From: Adiantum capillus-veneris
Lineage: Eukaryota > Streptophyta > Polypodiopsida > Polypodiales > Pteridaceae
Reading direction: 5' to 3'
Assembly (NCBI GenBank): GCA_014529385.2
Contig: CM043967.1
Span: 88,213,278 to 88,277,277, forward strand
DNA: 64,000 nt
The position numbers were made by a program, and so were the translations under genes. Below, in pieces: positions 9,648 to 20,321 of the stretch (the first letter of the stretch is position 1; each line of letters begins with the position of its first letter). Under the pieces are notes generated by a model. The model was not told where the DNA came from, ran no database searches, and worked only from the letters and a program-made list of their open reading frames with translations.

Positions 9648-10246
9648 CCGTATTACCCACAAACAAATGGGCAAGCTAAGAGCACTAACAAGGCATTAAT
9701 TTCTATCTTGACCAAAATAATGGAAGCTCATCGCGCACAGATTGGGCTTTGAAGCTGACATCAGCTCTATGGACTTATCGTACTTCTTACAAAGTGGCTA
9801 TTAATTGTACACCATTCAAAGTGGTATATGGCCAAGAATCAGTTATACCATGGGAGTTTGTAATTCCTAGTCTGCATGTAGCTTCACAAGAAGGTTGGGA
9901 TGGTAACCCTTTAGTTGAGTGTATATATATCCTTGAAAGGTTAGACAAAGAAAGACAATTGGTTGTGAAAAATGCACTTGTGGAGAAAGATAGAAGGAAG
10001 AAATGATTTGACCGTCATCTAAAGAACAAAGATATCAATGTTGGTGATAAAGTCCTTATGTATGGAGTGCGTAACAAAAAGAAAAAGTTAAAAAGGACCA
10101 TATAGAGTATGTGAAATCACCCCACAAGGTACAATTCATGTGGAGACTCTTCGTGGAGTTGAAACCATTGGATTCCTTAATGGGAGAAAATTTAAAAGAT
10201 ACTATGATCCTTTAAGCCAAGAGGAGCTACATGCCATCCATTAAAA
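9648..10246 (+). pseudogene. gypsy integrase C-terminal half (element E), broken
   Basis: Begins exactly at the end of element A with the integrase motif YYPQTNGQAK, then continues in another frame as ALWTYRTSYK..TPFKVVYGQE, the usual sequence after the integrase catalytic Glu. The later DKVLMYG and FLNGRKFKRYYDP resemble the C-terminal module that precedes the 3' end of plant Tat/Athila-like gypsy elements. At least two frame changes separate these segments. The upstream part of pol should lie beyond element A, outside the window. Confidence 0.8.
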
Positions 10247-10428
10247 AAAGGTGGCCAAGGCACAGGCAAAGTTGAAGAAGATACAAGCTCAAGCTGAGGC
10301 TAAGGAGCGACAACAACGCAGAAGACGCCAACGAGAGACCAAACTTGGAGTTAAACATGCATTCCACGTTGAAACAGAGGATGATTGGTTGGACTTTGAC
10401 ACACCTGTATGATACCCTATTAAACTAA

Positions 10429-10997
10429 ATAGCACCTATGGGAAAGTGCTATATAACACCTTGTTAGACACGGGTGCTAAATATAATCTGCTGTCATATG
10501 GAGTGTGGTGTCAGTTGGGAAAGCCATCTCTATCTAAGAGTACTATCCAGGTCAAGGGTGTCAACAATAAAAAAACTAAAATATTTGGAATTTGGCACAC
10601 TTCTGTCAGTTATGACAACGGGGTTGTAGCTTAAGACTTTTTGGTCATGCCTGTTGGAACTATGGAAGGTAATATAAACCTAGGATGCACGTGGATGATA
10701 GCGACCAAATGCACTATAGATTGGAGGATAGGGAGTGTCACAACGCAAAAACCAACTCTTAGCCCTGTCACTCAAGCCATAGTCCCTGATATATTAACTC
10801 CTGAGGAAATAAAACAAAAAATAGTGCATGTCCAGGAGGTTGAACCATATGTCCCTATAGCCCAACTCTCTAGAGATTCAACTTTTGTAGTTCAAACAAA
10901 GCTTGAGACACACAAGGTGCATCCTGATATAACGAAGAAAACATACAAGTGGGGCCCTAAAGCTTCTTTAGTGATCATGGCTGATACTAAAAAATAA
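10429..10997 (+). pseudogene. retropepsin-like domain downstream of integrase (element E)
   Basis: Contains LLDTGAKYNLLSYGVW, a DTGA aspartic-protease active-site pattern, then VMPVGTMEG..NLGCTW, which resembles the ILG-type second half of retropepsins. There is one in-frame stop near 10633. It lies after, not before, the integrase of E, separated by a basic Arg/Gln-rich linker (about 10250-10400). A decayed relative occurs near 50640-50770. A tail of about 85 residues follows with no recognisable domain. Confidence 0.6.
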
Positions 10998-11819
10998 GAG
11001 TCTTGTAGGAAATGCCCCACTTGCTCCCAAAAATGTAAGAAAACATTGTGTTGGATTCGTAGACGACTATTGGAAGCCCAAGGCTACTATCAAGGAAATG
11101 ATCAAATCTGGGTGCCAAAGTAAATTGTGTTCTTACCTGTCACTTGACCCATGTGAGTCAAATCCTGTGACAACAAAGCCAATGGAAGATCGTGGTAAAG
11201 AAAAAATCATAGAACACTTTACACCAGAGCCGGAGCTAGTATGGGTTCTCATATGAGAAAGGCTTGTTTCGCTCAGCTCAAATACATGGAAGTCAAATGA
11301 AGCTTCTTGCTCTTCATGTAGTTGCTATACGGAGATAGAAGCTTCCACACAACCTCCACCTACCATTATACATATCAATACAAACAAGAAGGAGTTTTCA
11401 CCTCCCGTTGTAAGTTCCCCACCTACAACAATGTTGCAAATAAAATCATGGAAGAGTACCTTACCACCCTTGCACCCATGATAGCTTGGAACAATTGGTT
11501 TCAAAAGGTGACGACATCATTCCAAAAGGTATGATCTACCCAAGGAAGGGGGGAGTGTTTGTTGACATTCATCATTCACTCACTCCCCTCTTAACCTTCC
11601 TCCTCGACCTCTCAATCTCCCGATCTTAGGGAATGTATACATAAAGCCTTATACTCACAAAAACAAGATAAAAAATCAAAAGAGCAAGAGCCACCAAACA
11701 ATAATCTAGAAACTTACAAGTTCTATATATGACACAAAATTATAAAAACACATTATGCACAAGGACACCACCTTTTGATACGAGCCTTATAATAGTTTCA
11801 CTCTAATCATCATCTATCC
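10998..11819 (+). other. 3' part of element E with purine tract, no clear gene
   Basis: Decayed coding-like sequence, then AAGGAAGGGGGGAG at 11541-11554 directly followed by TGTTTGTTGACATTC. This looks like a polypurine tract plus LTR start on the plus strand. I cannot find the matching LTR end. Confidence 0.4.
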
Positions 11820-12257
11820 ATGTGTACAAATATGGCTAATATGCTAGAGTCATCCACTCCTACGTTGGGTGAGAGGTATCCTCTTTACTTTTTACAAGTG
11901 TTTCACATAGTATTTCCGGTGCTTGCCTGTGAATGGGATTTGGTAGGTACGCTAGCATGTGAGAGGAATTTCAAGGGGTTAGAATGGCTGATACGTCTCT
12001 TGACCACGATTGATCCATACTTAGTAGAGAGCAACTCTCCCATTGCACAAGCGTACCCTTTTGACCAAGATGACTATAGAAATCTAGTGAAATTCTTAGT
12101 AAACATTGGTGCCTCTAATGATGAAGAAGATTTACATGATTACACGGATGACATGTATGGTCTCACGGATGATGACTTTGTTTTTCTTGACAATGAGGAG
12201 GATAGGGGTTTAGCCTTAGGGTTACCTCCCCATCTCTACAATATCCTGTTCCCTTGA
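11820..12257 (+). CDS. unidentified 145-residue acidic protein
   Basis: An open frame of 145 codons starting MCTNMANMLESS. The N-terminal half is hydrophobic and aromatic; the C-terminal third is strongly acidic (YTDDMYGLTDDDFVFLDNEED). No zinc, protease or polymerase motif is visible. It ends four bases before TCTAGGGGGAGTG, a second purine tract resembling those preceding LTRs, so it may be the last ORF of an LTR element rather than a host gene. Confidence 0.4.
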   Translation: MCTNMANMLESSTPTLGERYPLYFLQVFHIVFPVLACEWDLVGTLACERNFKGLEWLIRLLTTIDPYLVESNSPIAQAYPFDQDDYRNLVKFLVNIGASNDEEDLHDYTDDMYGLTDDDFVFLDNEEDRGLALGLPPHLYNILFP

Positions 12258-13020
12258 CTCTCTAGGGGGAGTGCAAATAATTAGGTTATGGTTCCTTATG
12301 TTGTTTGATTGTTTTCAGTAAAGGTTGGTGCCTCTTCTCACTGATGTGCCTCCTAGAGGTATTCCTTGTGTTTTCTACTGTGTACAGGAACATGTTGCCA
12401 TTGTTAAGATTTGGAATTTCATAGAATCTTTCTCTCGTTCACTCTTCAAATCAAGCGCGATCATCAACACAAGCACATGTTTTTTGACCATTAGCATTGC
12501 CTCTTGTCTTTGTTTTTGCATCCATGTTTGCCTGCTTTATGTGTGATTGGTAGCACAATATTACGCACATTTGCTTAGATTAAACATTAGATTCTATATA
12601 ATTATCTGGCATAATCCCTTGTGTAGGTTTCAGAATCAAGCAGTCTGACTAAGCTAGTTTGACCAAATTAGGAGTTAGAGATCTTATCTTAATACCATGG
12701 GGAATGCCTTCCTAATAATCAATGGTTACTTTAGGTTCTTAATCCAATTTATGCAGCACTATGTGCAATGTACTAGGGCTTTCTGGTGGGATTAGTCCCT
12801 ATTGACCTTTAGCTTAAGTACTATAAAGGGAGTTTACTAGTGTGAGGAGCCTGGGGAGGGTAACAGTGCTATATGACCCCCCAAAGTTACAAAAATTAAA
12901 ATGCTGAAAACGAACCAAAAAAATCAAAAGTTCCACAATGTAAAATCTTAAGCTAGAAGAGAAATTTTAGCTTGATTTGGTACTTCACTCACATGTATTG
13001 CCTATGGAGGAATCCCAAAC
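12258..13020. other. AT-rich non-coding DNA, possible LTR body
   Basis: Starts with a purine tract followed by TGCAAATAATTAGG. A TATA-like ACTATAAAGGG lies near 12820. No ORF of note and no second copy in the window, so an LTR assignment is only possible. Confidence 0.25.
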
Positions 13021-13762
13021 TCCGAGCGAACTTTTTCGAGCGATGATAAAATCGAGCGAGTTAATGAGAGACACTTTATCATTAATTGGAGGCCTTCTTG
13101 TCCAATCAATGTTTGATGCTCAATAAGAGATGCTACCTCAAACCCCTAAAAGAGGGTTTTTTAATAGAAAAAACTCCCTAAAGGATAAAAAAAGAGAGAT
13201 ATATTTTTTTGGCAAAACTCACAAAAGTGAGTAGTATTGTATTAAAAATAACCAAAAAAAATACAAGACTTACCTTGCTCACAAGCCGAGCTAGGATACC
13301 ATAGCAGGTAGCCATACATCAAGCACAAAAATTACCAAAATTATACATCAAGTTCGTGAACCGCCATCAACAACAAACCCGATCGAAGAGGGGAGTCCAT
13401 CGTCGACAAAACAAGAGCAAACCGACACCACATTATGCCGACATGGCGGGGCTCGTAATCCCCATCACCGAGAGGCCATGCTTAGGATGCCACTACTACT
13501 AATAGCCGTGCCACATCCACCATAGTGCCCAAAACTTGGGACCAAACCAACGACAACAAGATCAAATCCGTCGAGTAGCCGACAAACAAGCAAGAGTCTC
13601 CAATACATACACCGAGTTGTACACGAACAGGTAAGAGACCGCAACATAAACAAAATCTTCTAATACATAAATAAATCGGATAAGCTATCGACAAATCGAA
13701 TACGTCCACCATCATCGCTAGCTTTGCTAACTAAACCCCCCCCCCCCCCCCCTTCCTCTCCT

Positions 13763-14000
13763 CACTTTGTGTTCACTACAAAAACACAATTTAAAAAAAG
13801 AAAAAGTCTTCTTAAAGGACTATAAGAAAAGAGAGAGTTTTTTTTAAAAAAAACCTCCCTAAAGGATCCGCGCCGGCGCAGGCGCAGATCCCTTTAGGAA
13901 GGTTTTTTTGTCTAAAAACTTTCTTTTGTTATAGTCCTTTAGAAAGGCTTTAAAATAAAAAATAAAATGTGTTCTTGTAGTGCTAAGTGAACACAAAGTG
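13763..14000. mobile_element. hairpin MITE with CACTA-like inner ends
   Basis: The 238-bp segment folds back over its whole length. The outer ends are CACTTTGTGTTCAC and its inverse. Inside these are CACTACAAAAACACA (from 13774) and the inverse TGTGTTCTTGTAGTG (to 13982), resembling CACTA-family termini. The arms pair through AAAGTC..AAAGGACTATA to a GC-rich tip GCGCCGGCGCAGGCGC near 13870. No flanking duplication is clear. Confidence 0.6.
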
Positions 14001-14722
14001 AATAGGGAATACCAATGTTTTTTTATGGCGAATATGAAGAGGTGCTCTTTTATTTTAAAAGGGAAGTTGTGTTTAACTTAAATGGAAGGCCTAAGTTGCC
14101 AATTATTGCGCAATGCAAGGAAGGTAGGTGTTGAGATGTGGCACATGTAGGGGAGGTTAAACAGGCCATGCTTTTTTTAATATGCATGGGTTTGTGGAGC
14201 CAACAAGCATCTAATTGTGGTGGACTGTCTCAGGGAGAAATGCTTTGTGGATCCGCGACTGGTGATATGCTCGATCATCATCGTCTGATGAAACAAAGTG
14301 CATATTATTTAGAAGGCTTAAATCTCCAACTCCATCTTCGATGGAATCTGAGGAGACTCTAGCTAATGAGTGGAGACCGAATAGGCGGGTATCCCATTTT
14401 GTTTGATAAAAAGTGAATGGTGAAGTTAATGAATCTTGGGGTGATGCCGAGCCATGTTCGATGGGGAGAAAATGGAAAGACGACAAACATCGAACATGTA
14501 GGTGGGGTCGTAGGTCGGACCGATACACACAAGTGGCGGGTAGGGACGGAGAAATTTACTTGTCAAAAAGAAAGTGCTTGAGGTACGGTAACTATCTCTC
14601 TCTATTTGTACTAAATGCAAAAGTGAATACACCTTTTTTTTAAAGCTCTTCAATGTGCTTTAAATAAATTCTCCCTGAAAGGGTTGCACGTCCGGCACAC
14701 CCTTTGAGGAAGTTTATACGAG

Positions 14723-14763
<41 letters not shown>

Positions 14764-15480
14764 GGCTAGAAAAATACATTTTCTCTAACCGATGAAAATA
14801 AGGGCAAACTTGGATTGCTCTCAATTCTTAGGTGAAAAATTGAATCTTTTGCCGGTAATGACACTAAAGCTTGTGTAATTTTTTTGCTTTTTCTCTCTTA
14901 AAGCCATTTGAAACTTTGACTTTTGTAAAGGCAAGCTCAAAATATACCCGAGATTTTGTAATTTCAACTTTTAAAATACATTGGACCTCGGTTTTTTTCT
15001 AACATTGAGAGAAAATCTCACTTATTTCTTTTCAATTTTTATACACATCAAAGTTTTTTTTTTTTTAAGGTCCACTTACTTTCGTATTAAGGCATGGCTT
15101 CCAAGTCCCTTGTCACACAAGGGCACCTGTCGCACCCTTTTGAAAATGGTTATTAACTCTATTGTCACATTGGAGTTGAAAACAAAAGCTGCACATTTTT
15201 CTAAAGGGAGTAGCCCAAGTGGTTAAACCTCCGGTTTAGATGCTATCTCCGAAGGTTCAACGCCTTTAAAATGAACTCCCACGTGTACTTTGTGTTTTTT
15301 GCCACTACTTTGAAAACTTGGCCAAGGGTGGAAGGCCATCCCTTTGACAAGGGATGGAGCTAAATTTTTCCTTTTTATCTGCAAATGATTGGCTACCACC
15401 TCCGCGTGGCCTTTGCTTCCCTACCCTAGTGTGACATAGACATAAGACAAATTGCTCTTTTCATTCAAGAGTACTGTGAA

Positions 15481-15539
<59 letters not shown>

Positions 15540-15586
15540 GGAGAAGAGGGCTCAACAACTAGGCCCATGCCATATAAATATTCGCT
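14001..15586. other. non-coding stretch with microsatellites
   Basis: No supported gene. Contains (GA)n at about 14726-14760, (CT)n at about 15481-15537, T-rich tracts and short ORFs without family motifs. The phrase CTCCCTGAAAGGG near 14670 faintly echoes the arm sequence of the MITE. Confidence 0.5.
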
Positions 15587-15625
15587 CGGATTTTGGTTCG
15601 CTCGAAAAATGTCGCTCGGTGTATG

Positions 15626-16269
15626 GTAAGACTCTTGTCTATGGTACTAGAGCCCTAGAGGTTCCTAGTGTGGGCGCTTTTTCTTGAAAAACAAAAATCC
15701 TAAGGCATACAGAATAAGCACACATATGAAAATTGAATCAATGTGAAAACACTATGAGGGGTCAAAGAAAAGGGAATAAGTCAGCACAATGATTTCATGA
15801 GCAATTCCTTTTATCGTAGCTTAACTACAAGGTATTCTAGGTATACCCTCTAGTCAGCCCTCGGACATGAAATACTTGGCTCTTGCGATTAAACAACTTA
15901 ATTGACCAGAGAAAATTGAGAAGCTTGCCCATGGTAATAATAGTTGACCTCTAGTGTCTGTTGACTGTTAAATTAGCGACCCCAGAGTTGTTTAGTTTTT
16001 TGACGTTACAACTGTTTATGCGTTTGCTTATATTTTAGTTTAATGTTTACTAAATTGTTTAACATTCAGTTACCAATCAATTTGTGTGCCTACAATTGCA
16101 TATGCTTTTAAATTGTATATGAGAATGCCGTTACTGTGCCAATTTTGGATGATTTTTGTAGTGATTGAAGAAGGCTAGGGACATTCAATCTCGGATGCTC
16201 TTCTACCTTGAGGAACGGGCTTCATCTCACTAGCTTCTGAGGATAGAATATACATCAGGAAGGGGGGCA
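15626..16269 (+). other. non-coding DNA ending in a purine tract before LTR C
   Basis: AT-rich with no ORF. It ends ATCAGGAAGGGGGGCA (16254-16269) immediately before TGTTAACCC, a typical polypurine tract. The LTR that follows is therefore probably a 3' LTR whose internal region lies to the left; it may be the end of element E. Confidence 0.5.
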
Positions 16270-16368
16270 TGTTAACCCTCACGCACACCCTGTCACCTTC
16301 GATGGACGCATATTATTTATTTGATTGAGTCATGGATCGGGCTTGTTGGTCCAATAGGTGTGTAGGTG

Positions 16369-16559
16369 TGAAGGGGATCGAGGAGCACCATAGACGGAGA
16401 GTGAGCGAGAGAAGGAGACACACGACACACAGATATGGGTGGGGAGACTCCAAAGAGTGAGTAGCCCCCTATACACTTATGCTATGTATAAGGTATAAGA
16501 GTCAGTGGGCGCCCAGACTCTGGGCGGCCGGGCAAGGCACATGCGCCTATACCCCAACA
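16369..16559 (-). repeat. 3' LTR of element D
   Basis: TGAAGGGGATCG to CCCCAACA on the plus strand. Followed inside by CCTCCCACTT, which on the minus strand is the purine tract AAGTGGGAGG. Confidence 0.93.
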
Positions 16560-16638
16560 ACCTCCCACTTAAAGGCAACTGTGCCTTTAAGCAAGAGAAC
16601 CTAGTCTAAAGACTACAAAAGGCGAGAGAAAACCGCTC

Positions 16639-17172
16639 TCAACCGATGCCCACTGGCTGGCTATGATTGTGTGCATCCGGTTGTCCTGCTCCCGTGTAAG
16701 TCCATACACCACCAGACGTACCGCACACGTACTGCAAGTATGTACGCAATACCTGCATATCTCCCTCGTGCACTATGCCATCATCAGTCAACAAACGACT
16801 GACAACCCCAACTGCAAATGCTCCCACTACAGGTGCGATATCCGGTCTCAAGATCAGCATCTCATACATGAGACCACCGAATGCCGATGCAATGCTAGCG
16901 GGCCCTGCTAGCTCTACGGAGCATGCATCAACATATATATCCCTGGTAATAGGCATCTCTGACTGACAAGGGATGTCAGCCACATGCATCTCCTGACTGT
17001 CCACAAAAGACGCATCAACCTGTCGTGCAACCTTAGAGAAAAACAGCTGTTCTAGGTGTCTGCTGGAAGACATATCCTGCACAACTATATCCCCATGCTC
17101 ACTGTCGAGCATAGAAAGGAATGATTGCATAATCGCTGACGTCTCAGCCTCCTCTACAATCATCCACTGCAA
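16639..17172 (-). pseudogene. copia reverse transcriptase C-terminal fragment (element D)
   Basis: The last third (GLMYEMLILRPDIAPVVGAF..TYLQYVCGTSGG) matches the copia pattern GSLMYAM-TRPDIA---G----WILRYLKGT after the RT core. No YVDD motif is present. The first two thirds are unrecognised. Confidence 0.6.
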
Positions 17173-17430
17173 ACATGACCACTCAATCTACTGTGACTCA
17201 CTAGAGCTCTCATGCTCTAACTCCGTATGCATAGACTCTTGCACAACGTCCTCCTGTCGTGACTCACTAGAGCAAGACCGCTCTACCTGTCTATCCTGCA
17301 TAGAAGTATCTCGCACAACTGACTCTCTGCTTTGCTCAGTCACTAGCAAAACATGCATGTCTGACTTTGTCACCTCTCTGTGTGACTGCTCAAGTCGTGC
17401 CCCAACTGTGTGCACAACGAGTTCACTACT
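17173..17430 (-). other. Ser/Glu/Gln-rich junction in D
   Basis: Short frame rich in SRES, EHESSSES and QSHREVT with direct repeats of GAGTCACGACAGG-like sequence. It lies where integrase and most of RT should be, so it marks the internal deletion. Confidence 0.4.
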
Positions 17431-18117
17431 CTACACTCCATGCAAAGCATCCTGCAACCCACAAGCAAAAGAGACTCGCCTGCTCTCTCGCTCTCTACCT
17501 GGCTGCGTGATCACAGAGACAACACCGTCTCTCGCATGATCCACATGCAATGGGTAACCTGTACCACTCCTGGCACCTCTCGCAATCACTAGCGAACCCA
17601 AATGCATCACAAAATCTCGCTCTCGTAGCGAAATTTGACATCCACAATCTCTAAGCTGACCAATCGAGATCAAACTCACTGTCAAATCTGGTACATAGCG
17701 CACATGTCGTAACAAGTAAGATGCACCACTCGGTAATGACAATCTCATATCTCCTGCACCTGCTATCGCATGCACCGATCCATCGGTCAAACGTACACTG
17801 CCAAGCATCCTGCTAGAATAGCTACAAAACCATGCACGATGCGGCGTGACATGAAACAGAGCATCTGCGTCTAGCAACCACTGCGAAGGGAGTGCACTAT
17901 CCACATGTATAGCATCTCGTGCATAGCTCGAGGTAAAAGTGACATCCCCGTCACTAGTATACTCCGACACTACATGTGCCTCAACTGTCAAAGCAACTGA
18001 GTCCATGGCATCACTACATACATCTCTGAGACTGCCATGTCTCCTACGATGTCGCATATGACGAAAACAACGCCGTCTAACGTGTCAAGAATGACCACAA
18101 TACCAACATGTCACCTG
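17431..18117 (-). pseudogene. zinc knuckle and protease-like region (element D)
   Basis: After the interrupted knuckle, the 208-residue frame contains WLLDADALFHVTPHR, aligned to the copia protease pattern W-DSGAS-H-T, and then RYVPDLTVSLISIGQL, the usual ending of this domain. The catalytic triplet DSG has become DAD, so the protease should be dead. Confidence 0.7.
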
Positions 18118-18468
18118 TCAGCGTGCTCGTGAATGCACATGTCTCACACGAGTCCGTGATGGCTCAGATCTATCATACATATCATGTAATCTGTACCAAA
18201 GTGCTCTCGAAGTAGTCTCATACATAACAAGAGCATATACAGATTCCGCAAGGTGCAAAGAGAGCGTAGATAGTGCCATCTCCTCTAGCTCCTGCCACTG
18301 ATCGTCAGACATGTTTGAAGGTCTACCTGCATCACCACTCAATGGTCGATGCAACCCTCGATGTGTCAATGCATCAAGCATACACTCTCTCCATGCCGCA
18401 AAGTCTGACCCATCAAACACGCGCATCTGTGAGAGGTCACAATCTGATCGATCACCTGTCTCTGCCAT
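18118..18468 (-). pseudogene. gag: copia gag N-terminal part (element D)
   Basis: From MAETGDRSDCDLSQ at 18468: VFDGSDFAAWRECMLDAL, then WQELEEMALSTLSLHLAESVYALV and LWYRLHDMYD, the order found in copia gag proteins (UBN2-like). I chose the internal ATG because the 55 residues upstream are a hydrophobic accident of the leader. The frame stops before the zinc knuckle; the following segment reads CWYCGHS-stop-HVRRRC, a CX2CX4HX4C knuckle with one position turned into TGA. Confidence 0.75.
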
Positions 18469-19590
18469 GAGCACAATGTAGCAAACTAGAAAGAAAAACC
18501 AACTCACCAACAACACCTGGAAACTGTCTACAAATATGGCCAGAAACACAATGTAAAGCCTGTGAGACACACTCCAAAATAGAGCTCCCGCAATGTCAAT
18601 ACAAGCCTCGCATGCTCTAGTATCACACTGCAATCTGTGAGCTAATCACCAAGCCCACACTGTGCAGTATCGATGCATACACACGCACAAATCTCCCACC
18701 TGCAGAGAACACTGCACGCAAATGCTGAGTGCAACCCGCAATCTCTACCTAGATCGCATAAATGATACGCATAAAACTCCTGGGAAAATTTCGCCAGAGT
18801 TTCGTCAGTAAAACGGCCACAAAACAAGTAACCAAACTGACTGCACACTCAAAATCATGAGCAACCAAAGCGCATCAAACCATACTCCAAATGCATGCAC
18901 CAAATCTCCACACTTTGCATACATCATTGCAAACACCTGCAAATCTATTACACAAATATCTGCTCTACCTGTGACTGCCAAAAAACATGCTCGAGGCATA
19001 CATTGCCGAGCTCAAAATGCAATCACATTAGTCTCCCTGAGCATCAAACCACATAAGGCATACATCGTATCCTCCCACCTGTGAGGAAACTTGTAGCAAA
19101 TGTCACTCTCACATCTGAGAGCAAACCATGTGTGGAATCCTCGACACACAATAAACAACTGCTGCTGCTGCAAAAAATTCAGCGTTCAGAATTTTAAAAT
19201 TCTGATATGACGAGCGCGTCCGGAGCGTGCCAAAACCCCAAGGTAGACTCTTGGATCACATTTATCAGAGTCCGGGTGTGAAAGCTATGCCAAAAAACCT
19301 CCGTTTCGACCCAAAAAACGCAGCATAAATTGCCAAAAGAGGGCTGAAAAATGCAGCTCCTCAACCGTAGCTCGAATGAGGTTTCTGATGGCTCGAATGG
19401 CTTCGAAAGGGGGGTAAAATGTTAGTACACCTGGTGGTAACGCTCTCGGAAAGCTGAATTTGCCAATGCCGAAGTCGAAACCCTGTTTGCACTCTTAAAA
19501 GTGCGCGCGCACGCGGACGCGATTTCGGGAATGAAATTGGCTCTCCGCTGTCGTTGTGACTGTGCACACACACGCTCCCTCCACACCTAC

Positions 19591-19602
19591 GCTCTGATAC
19601 CA
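19591..19602 (-). other. primer binding site of D (initiator Met type)
   Basis: Minus-strand TGGTATCAGAGC, the standard initiator-methionine tRNA site of copia elements. Confidence 0.9.
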
Positions 19603-19604
19603 AT

Positions 19605-19795
19605 TGAAGGGGATCGGGGAGCACCATAGACGGAGAGTGAGCGAGAGAAGGAGACACACGACACACATATATGGGTGGGGAGACTCCAAAGAGTGAGCAG
19701 CCCCCTATACACTTATGCTATGTATAAGGTATACAAGTCAGTGGGCGCCCAGACTCTGGGCGGCCGGGCAAGGCACATGCGCCTATACCCCAACA
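19605..19795 (-). repeat. 5' LTR of element D
   Basis: Same length as the left LTR, with differences at five sites. The primer site lies two bases inside it. Confidence 0.93.
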
Positions 19796-19895
19796 AGGTG
19801 ATTGCCGATGAGAGGCCAACCACTTATCTTATTTTTACAGTAATTTTGCAATGATCGGCCACTAAGGGTGCCCATGTGTGAATGGGTCAAACTCT

Positions 19896-19903
19896 TATAA
19901 AAG
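19896..19903 (+). promoter_or_regulatory. TATA box in LTR C
   Basis: TATAAAAG in CTCTTATAAAAGGTCC, at the same place as CTCCTATAAAAGCC in the H-family LTR (about 36136-36143). Conserved between diverged copies. Confidence 0.5.
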
Positions 19904-20043
19904 GTCCATTTGACCTAAAAATCCTCATTCTCTGAGGTGTAAGCTAAGAAGTGCTCTTGCTCCATCTCTATCTCCTTCTCCTTCGTGTGCTCACAGGTGT
20001 GCGTGTGTGTGTGTGTGTGCGTGTGTGGATGTGTGTCTCTATG

Positions 20044-20090
<47 letters not shown>

Positions 20091-20321
20091 TCGAGAGTGA
20101 TCGAGCATTACAGTGGCGAGGCGGTTGAGTTCGGCATTGACGACAACTCCTTCTTCTTTGCAGCACATGATCCTTCACGACGACTGAAGCATTGAGAGGT
20201 GAGTGATACACCTCTGCCCCTTTGAGCTTGCTAGGCTCTTCTAGTTTTGTGTTTGCAGCCTTTCGAGGCTCGCACACAGTGCACATGCAAGTTCCCAGCT
20301 TTGACACGTACGTCAAAGCGT

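Larger units (their letters stand above)
13021..15625. mobile_element. possible TIR DNA element with CGAGCGA inverted blocks
   Basis: The block at 13021-13061 (repeats of CGAGCGA around TTTTTCGAGCGA) reappears inverted at 15587-15625. Outside the blocks the match fades quickly, so exact ends and a target duplication are not resolved. Between them are no transposase motifs, only the hairpin MITE, small ORFs and (GA)n/(CT)n runs. Non-autonomous if real. Confidence 0.35.
16369..19795 (-). mobile_element. Ty1/copia element D, internally deleted
   Basis: A 3,427-bp minus-strand element inserted in LTR C, flanked by AGGTG (16364-16368 and 19796-19800). LTRs are 191 bp each with five differences seen by eye. 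The internal region keeps the start of gag, a protease-like segment and a short C-terminal piece of RT, but lacks the integrase and the RT active site, so it is non-autonomous. Base use (many TGCA, CATG and CG steps) differs from the AT-rich neighbours. Confidence 0.92.
16270..20321 (+). repeat. family C LTR, split by element D
   Basis: Two pieces, 16270-16368 and 19796-20321, read together as one LTR. It is diverged from, but collinear with, the LTR of H (35939-36511): TGTTAACCCTCAC start, TTGTTGGTCCAATAG, GATGAGAGGC, TATA box, the GTGCTCTTGCTCCATCTC block, GATCGAGCATTAC, and a GCGTACA end. The right end abuts the truncated first gag-only unit. Confidence 0.8.

Noticed and set aside
11820-12257. 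Single-copy host gene
   Set aside because: It ends against a purine tract and lies among element remains; the evidence for a host gene is no better than for an element ORF.
16270-20321. Solo LTR C with its own target duplication
   Set aside because: Flanks GGGCA and ATAAA do not match and a purine tract precedes the LTR, so it is probably a 3' LTR with its other half lost or to the left.
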